Source: Candidatus Accumulibacter cognatus
GTDB lineage: Bacteria > Pseudomonadota > Gammaproteobacteria > Burkholderiales > Rhodocyclaceae
Direction of reading: 5' to 3'
Assembly (NCBI GenBank): GCA_013414765.1
Contig: CP058708.1
Location: 4,694,748-4,758,747, forward strand
Length of the DNA: 64,000 bases
In this document: one piece after another, positions 8,078 to 14,976 of the stretch
Layout of the letters: the number at the start of each line of letters is the position of its first letter
Position numbering within the stretch: the stretch's first letter is position 1
The notes under the pieces: generated by a model
What the model was told of the DNA's origin: nothing
Seen by the model: only the letters and a program-made list of their open reading frames with translations
Databases searched by the model: none
Program-made: the position numbers and the translations under genes

Positions 8078-8845
8078 ATGCTAGAAAAACCGCTGGTTTC
8101 CCACTGTTCAACGCTGGCCCTGGGCGATCCTGTCCATGAGTTTCGCTTGATACCCGCAGGCTTGTTTTCCGCGACCGATGGACGCCCGAACGGCTTGCCG
8201 GGCTGGCGGATGAGCCGTGCCAGTGCTCTGGAAATCATCCACCTGGCGGCCGCTCGCGTCAGTGATTTTGTCATCGACTACGAGCACCAGTCTTTGAACT
8301 CGCCCAGCAACGGCAAGCCGAATCCCGCCGCTGGTTGGTTCAAGCGCCTGGAATGGCGAGAAGGGGACGGGCTATACGTCACGGACGCCCGCTGGACCGA
8401 GCGTGCCGCCGCGATGATCAGGGCCAAGGAATACCGCTTTATTTCGCCCGTCTTTTATTACGACCACAAAGGCGAGGTGCTGGGCGTCGTGAGTGCCGCA
8501 CTGACCAATACCCCGGCCTTGGATGGCCTGACCGAGTTGGCCGCCGCCAGCCGGATCTTGGGCCAAGGTGCGGGCCATTCGGAAATTGCGAGTGCAGCGC
8601 TTGCCTATCAGGAAGCCATGGCCCGAAACGGTGTCTTTCTGACGACCGTTCAAGCCGTGAATCGCGTTGCGCCCACTTCGAGCCACCAAGCGAGCGCGCG
8701 TCTTGTGGTGCAAGACGGCCTGGGGGAATCACTCGCTCAGAGGATCGCTGCAGCTGCTCTGAGCTATCAGAAAGATAGGGCCGATATAGGCGTCCACGTC
8801 ACCACGCTGCAAGCCGTCCACCATGTTCAACCGTCCATCAAATGA
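8078..8845 (+). CDS. Mu gene I-like prohead protease/scaffold, shortened
   Basis: 255 residues; Mu gpI is about 360. Residues ~1-165 match the protease part of the Mu I family (FRLIPAGLFSATDGRP, DFVIDYEHQS, PAAGWFKRLEWREGDGLYV, ISPVFYYD, GVVSAALTNTPALDGL). After it come two similar C-terminal units, SAALAYQEAMARNGVFLTTV and AAALSYQKDRADIGVHVTTL, resembling the scaffold tail and apparently duplicated. No partner capsid gene remains, so the protein has no obvious substrate in this element. Confidence 0.75.
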   Translation: MLEKPLVSHCSTLALGDPVHEFRLIPAGLFSATDGRPNGLPGWRMSRASALEIIHLAAARVSDFVIDYEHQSLNSPSNGKPNPAAGWFKRLEWREGDGLYVTDARWTERAAAMIRAKEYRFISPVFYYDHKGEVLGVVSAALTNTPALDGLTELAAASRILGQGAGHSEIASAALAYQEAMARNGVFLTTVQAVNRVAPTSSHQASARLVVQDGLGESLAQRIAAAALSYQKDRADIGVHVTTLQAVHHVQPSIK

Positions 8846-8861
8846 CCGGAAAGGAAGCTTC

Positions 8862-9044
8862 ATGAAGTATCTGGCCCGTACCAATGTGAACCACAACCAA
8901 GATCTCTACACCGTTGGCGCTGAAATCGAACTGTCCAACGACGAAGCCGCGCCGCTGCTGGAATGCAAGGCCATTGAGCCGCTGCACAAGCCGTTCTTCA
9001 AGGCATCGGAAAAGCCTACCAGCGAAGAGGAAGCCAATGTCTGA
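8862..9044 (+). CDS. small phage protein of the virion-gene region (DUF7210-like)
   Basis: 60 residues from ATG 8862 with GGAAAGGAAG upstream. The compact all-beta pattern KYLARTNVNHNQDLYTVGAE...LLECKAIEPL resembles short proteins found beside head genes in Mu-like phages. Overlaps the next gene by 8 bases. Family assignment is from memory of the pattern. Confidence 0.5.
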   Translation: MKYLARTNVNHNQDLYTVGAEIELSNDEAAPLLECKAIEPLHKPFFKASEKPTSEEEANV

Positions 9045-9591
9045 TTTATCCACCCTCCTGAACGATCTGAAGAAGGCGGCCGATTCCGTCAAGACGGACA
9101 TCAAGACGCTTGATGAGCAAATCCACGCGCTGAATGGGGAACGGGAAAGCTTGATGAATTCGCCGGTGAGTCGAGAGGATTTCGCCGCTTACGTCAGAGC
9201 CGACCTTGCCAAGCGAGGCGAACTTTTCCAGTACAGGATCAAGCAGTTTGCCGACCACTCGGGACGGGGAAACGCCAAGCTGAATTCAAGCTTCGTTGCC
9301 CTGGATCGGGTTTTCCAAGGCGGTCGATTGCAGAATTTCCCGTTCATGAACGGGGAAGACTGTTTCGATGGGTTCGCCCCGTCTGCCGATGCCTTCTTTT
9401 TCTACTTCGGCGATCTGATCGCCGAGCGCTTCATGGCCGCCCTTGACGTGGTGCATGATTGGCCGCCAGGTGCGATTCCGGTTGCCGATCTGCGCAAGCG
9501 CATTGCCGAGATCGATCATGAACTGGACACCTTGCTGACGCGCCGCGATGAGCTGGCCAGCCAGCTGTTGAGTGTAGGGATAGCGGGCTGA
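9037..9591 (+). CDS. hypothetical protein, last gene of the Mu-like element
   Basis: 184 residues from ATG 9037, overlapping the previous gene. Both ends are predicted coiled coil (LLNDLKKAADSVKTDIKTLD and DLRKRIAEIDHELDTLLTRR). The centre is aromatic-rich (FFFYFGDLIAERFM). No family recognised. It is the cargo-like terminal gene, 128 bases before the right-end sites, so it could be either a leftover structural gene or an accessory gene. Confidence 0.65.
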   Translation: MSDLSTLLNDLKKAADSVKTDIKTLDEQIHALNGERESLMNSPVSREDFAAYVRADLAKRGELFQYRIKQFADHSGRGNAKLNSSFVALDRVFQGGRLQNFPFMNGEDCFDGFAPSADAFFFYFGDLIAERFMAALDVVHDWPPGAIPVADLRKRIAEIDHELDTLLTRRDELASQLLSVGIAG

Positions 9592-9718
9592 GCCTGGCGT
9601 GTTTGCTGGCGAGTAGGCTCCTGTATCGAGCAGTCTTCTTTGGACTCCCTCAAAGAATAGGGCAAGAGCCTACACTGCCAGATCCTGCGCGACATTGCCG
9701 CCGGCGCTGATCTGTTGC

Positions 9719-9769
9719 ATTCTCAAACCATTCGCCAATGTCTCAAAGATTGCGCGGCAATGTCTCATT
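9719..9769 (-). other. right-end transposase binding sites (R1-R3-like)
   Basis: Three copies of the end motif, reading TGTCTCAAA on the plus strand, lie at 9719-9727 (ATTCTCAAA), 9739-9747 and 9761-9769 (TGTCTCATT). Spacing is 20 and 22 bases, so all face the same side of the helix. This is the phased R1-R3 arrangement of Mu right ends, inverted relative to the left-end sites. The stretch 9592-9718 has no supported gene. Confidence 0.75.
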
Positions 9770-9786
9770 CCAAGCGCGTCCTATCA

Positions 9787-9791
9787 CCCGC
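9787..9791. repeat. target-site duplication, right copy (CCCGC)
   Basis: Identical to 1650-1654 and directly adjacent to the CA terminus at 9785-9786. Confidence 0.88.
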
Positions 9792-9970
9792 ATCGGTGAG
9801 TCATCAGGGTCAGCCATCGACACCCCCATTTAATTTTACATAATACAAATTATACGAAATACCTGATCTGATATGATAATCCGAAGCTGACGGCAAACAG
9901 CGATTCAAGGCTTGACCGACGATCCGCTTTCTTACCACAATCCAGCTTCTTCGTCCCTGAAAAGCTAGCC
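9792..9970 (+). promoter_or_regulatory. AT-rich upstream region of bcp (originally the aceA-bcp intergenic spacer)
   Basis: About 9830-9890 is strikingly AT-rich for this chromosome and includes TATGATAAT-type -10 sequences. Before the Mu-like insertion this stretch was contiguous with the aceA upstream region ending at 1654, so it may hold control sites for both genes. No confident -35/-10 pair assigned. Confidence 0.4.
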
Positions 9971-10426
9971 ATGATCGATCAGACCGTTGACGACTTCAGC
10001 CTGCCTGCAACGGGTGGCCGGACCTTCACTCTCTCGGCTTGCCGAGGCAGCCCGGTCGTCCTGTATTTCTATCCAAAGGACAGCACACCGGGATGTACCA
10101 TCGAGGCCCAGCAATTCCGTGACCTGCATCCGCAGTTCGTGAAGGCCGGTGCTCTCGTGGTCGGTGTGTCTCGTGACAGCGTCAAGTCACACGAGAATTT
10201 CAAGGCGAAGCAGGACTTGCCCTTCGATCTGCTTTGCGACACCGAAGAATTGCTGTGCTCCCGCTTCTCGGTCATCAAGATGAAGTCGATGTACGGCAAA
10301 CAGGTTCGCGGCATCCAACGCAGCACCTTTGTCATTGACGGCCAGGGTGTGCTGCGGCGCGAATGGCGCGGCGTCAAGGTGGCCGGCCACGCGCAGGAAG
10401 TCCTGGATTTCATCGCCCAGCTCTGA
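9971..10426 (+). CDS. bcp: thioredoxin-dependent peroxiredoxin, Bcp/PrxQ family
   Basis: 151 residues, full length for the family. Reduces peroxides with thiol reductants in the cytoplasm. The peroxidatic Cys is C42 in DSTPGCT. The resolving Cys found five residues later in E. coli-type Bcp is replaced by Gln (CTIEAQQF), so this is a one-Cys-type variant unless C24 or a Cys in LLCDTEELLC takes over. It precedes phoH by 38 bases and may share a transcript with it. Confidence 0.93.
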   Translation: MIDQTVDDFSLPATGGRTFTLSACRGSPVVLYFYPKDSTPGCTIEAQQFRDLHPQFVKAGALVVGVSRDSVKSHENFKAKQDLPFDLLCDTEELLCSRFSVIKMKSMYGKQVRGIQRSTFVIDGQGVLRREWRGVKVAGHAQEVLDFIAQL

Positions 10427-10464
10427 CATGAAACCCTCACCGGCCTGATCCGGAAAGCGCTCAC

Positions 10465-11892
10465 ATGGCCCGCAAAACTGCAGTCAATGCCGAGCAACAA
10501 GCTGCCACCACACCAGGCAAGCTCTTCGTCCTCGACACCAATGTCCTGATGCACGATCCGACCTGCGTCTACCGCTTCGAGGAACACGACGTCTTTCTGC
10601 CGATGATGACCCTGGAAGAACTCGACAACCATAAGAAAGGCTTGTCGGAAATCGCCCGCAACGCTCGCCAGGTGACGCGCACTCTTGACGAGATCGTTAA
10701 CAGCGTAGATGGGGCCATCGACCAAGGCATCCCGCTCCAGGGACCTTCCCGCAAACTGGCCAGCGGCCGCCTTTTCCTGCAGACAGAGGCAATCGCCGAC
10801 GGGTTGCCGGCGGGATTGCCAACGGCCAAGGTCGACAACCAGATTCTGGCAGTCGTCATCGATCTGCAACGCCGGCATCCCGAGCGCCCGGTGATCCTCG
10901 TCTCCAAGGACATCAATATGCGCATCAAGGCCCGCGTCCTCGGGCTCTCGGCGCAGGACTACTTCAACGACAAGGTGCTCGAGGACAACGACCTGCTATA
11001 CACGGGAATGCGCGAGCTGCCCCCTGATTTCTGGGAGGTATACGGCCAGGACATCGAGTCCCGGAAGAAGGACGGGCGTACGCTGTACCGCCTCAAGGGG
11101 TCATTCTGCGCGCAACTGCTGGTCAACCAGTTCCTCTTCCAGGAAGGGGAAAAACCGCTCTATGCCATCGTCCGCGAAATCTCCGGCTCGACCGCCGAGA
11201 TCCAGACGCTGACCGACTATACGCACACCAAGAACAACGTCTGGGGCATCACGGCGCGCAACCGCGAACAGAATTTTGCGCTCAATCTGCTGATGAATCC
11301 GGAAGTCGATTTCGTCACCCTGCTCGGCCAGGCCGGCACCGGCAAGACGCTGCTCACTCTGGCTGCCGGTCTCACGCAGGTGCTCGAAGGAAGGCGCTAC
11401 AGCGAAATCATCATGACCCGTGTCACCGTCCCCGTCGGCGAAGACATCGGTTTTCTGCCCGGTACCGAGGAAGAAAAGATGGGGCCGTGGATGGGCGCTG
11501 TCGAGGACAACCTCGAAGTTCTCAACAAGAGCGATGACGATGCCGGCGACTGGGGCCGCGCGGCGACCCGTGACCTGATTCGCAACCGGATCAAGATCAA
11601 ATCGCTCAATTTCATGCGTGGCCGCACCTTCCTCAACAAATTCCTGATCATCGACGAGGCGCAAAACCTGACTCCGAAACAGATGAGGACCCTGATCACT
11701 CGTGCCGGACCAGGCACCAAGGTGATCTGCCTCGGCAACATTGCGCAGATCGATACGCCCTATCTGACCGAAGGCAGTTCCGGGTTGACCTACGTTGTCG
11801 ACCGCTTCAAGGGCTGGCAGCACGCCGGCCATATCACCCTGCAACGAGGCGAGCGTTCCCGCCTCGCTGACTACGCTGCTGAAGTGTTATAA
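10465..11892 (+). CDS. PhoH-like protein: PIN nuclease domain fused to PhoH ATPase
   Basis: 475 residues. An N-terminal PIN domain (~20-150; LDTNVLMHDP, TLEELDNHKKG with acidic catalytic residues) is joined to a C-terminal PhoH ATPase. Walker A is GQAGTGKTLL, Walker B FLIIDEAQN, and QIDTPYL lies near the end. PIN-PhoH proteins (PhoH2/YlaK type) are RNA helicase/RNases. Cytoplasmic. Followed by a strong terminator at 11911. Confidence 0.93.
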   Translation: MARKTAVNAEQQAATTPGKLFVLDTNVLMHDPTCVYRFEEHDVFLPMMTLEELDNHKKGLSEIARNARQVTRTLDEIVNSVDGAIDQGIPLQGPSRKLASGRLFLQTEAIADGLPAGLPTAKVDNQILAVVIDLQRRHPERPVILVSKDINMRIKARVLGLSAQDYFNDKVLEDNDLLYTGMRELPPDFWEVYGQDIESRKKDGRTLYRLKGSFCAQLLVNQFLFQEGEKPLYAIVREISGSTAEIQTLTDYTHTKNNVWGITARNREQNFALNLLMNPEVDFVTLLGQAGTGKTLLTLAAGLTQVLEGRRYSEIIMTRVTVPVGEDIGFLPGTEEEKMGPWMGAVEDNLEVLNKSDDDAGDWGRAATRDLIRNRIKIKSLNFMRGRTFLNKFLIIDEAQNLTPKQMRTLITRAGPGTKVICLGNIAQIDTPYLTEGSSGLTYVVDRFKGWQHAGHITLQRGERSRLADYAAEVL

Positions 11893-11910
11893 TTTTTTTG
11901 CACATCAATG

Positions 11911-11944
11911 GGGCCGTGTCTGGTGACACGGCCCGGTCGTTTTT
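11911..11944 (+). terminator. rho-independent terminator after phoH-like gene
   Basis: A perfect 10-bp stem (GGGCCGTGTC / GACACGGCCC) with a TGGT loop, followed by GGTCGTTTTT. Confidence 0.9.
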
Positions 11945-12005
11945 GGCCATCGATCCATGCTGCCGGCTCCGAGCGATCAGGATCCTGTGCTTACCGGAGA
12001 GTCGA

Positions 12006-13307
12006 TTGAAACGACGCGATTTCCTTGCTGCTTCTGCGCTTCTTTCGCTATTGGCCCCTTCGTCGGTGCTTGCCGCCAACAAGAAGAAGGCATCCACTCA
12101 GGATGCCGGCAAACCGGCAGCCAAGTCGACAGCCAAGCCTGCCGGCAAAACCAGCAGTAGAGAGACCACCAGGAGCAGCGGCAGCAGAGCCAGCACAAGA
12201 GCCCGGCACAGCTACCGGCCGGTCGTTGAAAAACCATCAGCCACCCCGGCTCCGGCACCCAGCCCATCACCGATAGCCGCAGTCGAACAGCGCAATGCCA
12301 TCAGTCTGCCCGATGAGCCGCAGCCCAACTGGCGGACCTACGACATTACTTCACAGATCACGATCAACCAGGTCAAAGGGAAACTGCGGTTGTGGCTCCC
12401 ACTGGCTCAATACAAGGACACTCCCTGGCAACGCTCGCTGGGTCACTTCTGGCGAGGCAACTTCGACAGTGCCGGAATCTACCGTGATCCGGTAGCCGAT
12501 ATGGAGGTGTTCTACGCTGACTGGAAAGAGGGCAGTCCGACACCGCAATTACAGATCAATAGTCAGGTGGCCAAGCTGGACCGTCACTTCGACATCACCC
12601 GCCGCGGCAGCGCCGCCGAACGCAGCGAAGTGCTTCGGCGCTGTCTGCAATCGAGCAATCTGGTTCCGATCGATGGACTCGTGCGCCGCACCGCCGAACG
12701 TGCCATTGGCCGTATCAAGGATCCGGTCGCCCAGGGCAAGGCGATTTACGACTGGGTGGTCGAAAACACATCATTTGATCCAGCCCAGAGCGGCATCGGC
12801 AGGGGTGATGTCGAGGCCATGCTCGATAGTGGCCAGTTGAGCGGCAAGAGTGCCGACATCGCCCTCCTCTTCGTCGGCCTGTGCCGATCGATCGGAATTC
12901 CCGCGCGCCCGGTCTTCGGGCTGCGCGTCGACAGTTCGCGTCTGTTTTCCGGCCTCGGCGCAACCGGTAACCTGCGCGCCGTGCAGCATTGTCGTGCCGA
13001 ATTCTACACGCCGGGCTATGGCTGGATTCCGGTCGACCCTGGTGATGTGCGCAAGGCCATTCACGACGAACATCTGGGCAACGGCGATGCGAAACTGGTG
13101 GTCCTCAGGAAGCTGCTGTTCGGTTTCTGGGAGATGAACTGGATTGCCTACAACGCTGCCCAGGATGTCAGTCTCCGGGGCGCCAGCGGCGGCGGGCTCC
13201 TGCCCTTCCTGGTCCTGCCGCAGGCGGAGGCCGCCGGTGTCCGTTTCGACAGCACCGACATCCAGCGCTTTGGCTACACGGTCAACGCCAGCCGCGTCGA
13301 AGGCTGA
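12006..13307 (+). CDS. Tat-exported transglutaminase-like protein with Cys-to-Ser active site
   Basis: 433 residues from a TTG start at 12006, chosen because GGAGAG precedes it and it opens exactly at a twin-arginine signal peptide (KRRDFLAAS then a hydrophobic run ending SSVLA). A Pro/Ala/Ser/Lys linker (~25-115) follows, then a transglutaminase-like fold. In the block LSGKSADIALLFVGLCRSIG the usual catalytic Cys is Ser282 (AGT). The His (H328 in QHCRAEF) and Asp (D344 in PVDPGDV) are kept. Periplasmic; substrate unknown. Convergent with dnaB, 13 bases apart. Confidence 0.8.
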   Translation: MKRRDFLAASALLSLLAPSSVLAANKKKASTQDAGKPAAKSTAKPAGKTSSRETTRSSGSRASTRARHSYRPVVEKPSATPAPAPSPSPIAAVEQRNAISLPDEPQPNWRTYDITSQITINQVKGKLRLWLPLAQYKDTPWQRSLGHFWRGNFDSAGIYRDPVADMEVFYADWKEGSPTPQLQINSQVAKLDRHFDITRRGSAAERSEVLRRCLQSSNLVPIDGLVRRTAERAIGRIKDPVAQGKAIYDWVVENTSFDPAQSGIGRGDVEAMLDSGQLSGKSADIALLFVGLCRSIGIPARPVFGLRVDSSRLFSGLGATGNLRAVQHCRAEFYTPGYGWIPVDPGDVRKAIHDEHLGNGDAKLVVLRKLLFGFWEMNWIAYNAAQDVSLRGASGGGLLPFLVLPQAEAAGVRFDSTDIQRFGYTVNASRVEG

Positions 13308-13320
13308 CGTCTGCCCGTGC

Positions 13321-14766
13321 TCAATACGATCCCGGCTTGGCGAAACTCTCGAAGCGCGTGTACTCGCCCAGGAAAGTCAGGCGGGTGGTGCCGATCGGGC
13401 CGTTACGCTGCTTGCCGATGATGATCTCGGCAACCCCCTTGTCGGGTGTGTCCGGGTTATACACCTCGTCGCGGTAGATGAACATGATGATGTCGGCGTC
13501 CTGTTCGATGGCGCCCGATTCGCGCAGGTCGGACATCACCGGGCGCTTGTTCGGCCGTTGTTCGAGCGAGCGGTTGAGTTGCGAGAGCGCCATCAGGGGA
13601 ACGCCCAACTCCTTGGCCAATCCTTTCAGCGATCGCGAAATCTCCGAGATTTCGGTCGCCCGGTTCTCGCCATGCGAAGTGGCGGACATCAATTGCAGGT
13701 AGTCGATGACGATCAGTCCGAGCTTGCCACACTGGCGATGCAGACGACGCGCGCGCGCGCGCAGGTCGATCGGATTGAGCGCCGGCGTCTCGTCGATATA
13801 GATCGGCGCCTCGTGCATCTTGCCCAGCGCAAAGGACAGCCTCGACCACTCGTCGTCATTGAGGCGACCGGTACGGACGCGATGGGCATCGAGCCGACCG
13901 ACCGATGAGAGCATGCGCATGGCGAGTTGCGTACCGCCCATTTCCATCGAGAAAACGGCGACCGGCAGACCCACTTCAATCGCCACATGCTCGGCAATAT
14001 TGAGCGCAAACGAGGTTTTTCCCATCGACGGACGGCCGGCAACGATCAGCAGATCGCCGCCCTGCAGGCCCGAAGTCTTCGCGTCCAGATCGTGATAGCC
14101 GGTCGGCACGCCGGTGATGTCCGAAGGATTGTCGCGGTCGTGCAGCTCCTGGATGCGTTCGACCACCTGCGTCAGCAGCGGGTTGATATGCACGAAGCCT
14201 GTCTGGTGGCGAAAACCGCCTTCGGCAATCGCGAAGACCCTTGCCTCGGCCTCGTCGAGCAGGGTTTTCGGGTCGCGACCGAGCGGATTGAGCGCACTGC
14301 CGGCAATTTCGTCGCCGGCAGTCACCAGTTGCCGCAGAATCGCCCGTTCACGGACGATCTCGGCATAGCGCCGGATGTTCGCCGCCGACGGCGTGTTCGC
14401 GGCCAGTTCGCCAAGGTAGACCAGCCCGCCGGTGGCGTCGCCCTCCCCCGCCTGGTCGAGGCTTTCAGCTACCGTCACCGCGTCGGCGGGCTTGCTACGT
14501 TCCAGGAGCTTGGAAATCTGGCGGTAAATGCGCCGGTGTTCATCGCGATAAAAATCGCCTTCGCTGATCACGTCGGCGATCTTGTCGAAGGCCGCGTTAT
14601 CGAGCATCAAGCCGCCGAGCACTGATTGCTCGGCCTCCAGTGAATGCGGCGGCACGCGCAGTTCAGACAGTACCGGGTCCGTCTGCGGGCTCCGTTCTCG
14701 CCGTGCGCCGCGACTGCCGAAGCGTTGCCCGCTATCGGGATTGGGTGAATCGAAGGACTTGACCAT
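13321..14766 (-). CDS. dnaB: replicative DNA helicase DnaB
   Basis: 481 residues, slightly longer than E. coli DnaB because of a ~35-residue polar N-terminus. The N-terminal domain starts at VPPHSLEAEQSVLGG. The RecA-like C-terminal domain has Walker A GRPSMGKTSF, Walker B LIVIDYLQLM, and the conserved ALSQLNRSLEQRPNKRP and SDLRESGAIEQDAD. Hexameric 5'-3' helicase at the replication fork. Standard chromosomal copy with no sign of transfer. Confidence 0.98.
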   Translation of the reverse strand: MVKSFDSPNPDSGQRFGSRGARRERSPQTDPVLSELRVPPHSLEAEQSVLGGLMLDNAAFDKIADVISEGDFYRDEHRRIYRQISKLLERSKPADAVTVAESLDQAGEGDATGGLVYLGELAANTPSAANIRRYAEIVRERAILRQLVTAGDEIAGSALNPLGRDPKTLLDEAEARVFAIAEGGFRHQTGFVHINPLLTQVVERIQELHDRDNPSDITGVPTGYHDLDAKTSGLQGGDLLIVAGRPSMGKTSFALNIAEHVAIEVGLPVAVFSMEMGGTQLAMRMLSSVGRLDAHRVRTGRLNDDEWSRLSFALGKMHEAPIYIDETPALNPIDLRARARRLHRQCGKLGLIVIDYLQLMSATSHGENRATEISEISRSLKGLAKELGVPLMALSQLNRSLEQRPNKRPVMSDLRESGAIEQDADIIMFIYRDEVYNPDTPDKGVAEIIIGKQRNGPIGTTRLTFLGEYTRFESFAKPGSY

Positions 14767-14809
14767 GAAATATCCGCGGAGGGAACAAGCAAGGCGGGGA
14801 GTTTAATGT

Positions 14810-14870
14810 GAAAGCCGCGCCAGCGACTCACGATTCTCTCATGATAAGCGTTGACCGGCGACGTGACGAC
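14810..14870 (+). repeat. dispersed palindromic repeat, copy A
   Basis: Begins TGAAAGCCGCGCCAGCGACT and continues to GTTGACCGGCGACGTGACG. It shares its first ~24 bases with copies at 36308, 40264 and 61415-61467, and its tail with copy B. Lies between dnaB and the beta-propeller gene. Confidence 0.55.
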
Positions 14871-14976
14871 GTACGCGGAACGGCAGCTCGGCGTGGGTGA
14901 GAATCTGCGGGAAGTTTTAACCCCATTCTCGTGCGTCGTCCGTTTACCCGTCTGAACCCTCCACGAAAGGACTGCC

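Larger units (their letters stand above)
1655..9786 (+). mobile_element. Mu-like transposable phage element, 8.13 kb, ends and target duplication intact, virion genes mostly missing
   Basis: The element begins TGAGGGG and ends TATCA, so the termini are TG...CA. Both ends carry inverted sites of the form TTTGAGACA, placed exactly 17 bases inside each terminus (1672 on the left, 9769 on the right). CCCGC is duplicated at both junctions. Gene order is that of a Mu early region: divergent repressor, Ner-like protein, DDE transposase, MuB-like ATPase, GemA and Mor activator. Of the late region only a shortened gene I (protease/scaffold) and two small genes remain. No terminase, portal, major capsid, tail or lysis gene is present. 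It therefore cannot make particles alone but has what is needed for transposition. Confidence 0.92.

Noticed and set aside
7833-8084. 83-codon plus-strand frame between Mor and gene I
   Set aside because: Sequence of the predicted peptide has no domain and poor start context; it overlaps a more protein-like but broken minus-strand stretch.
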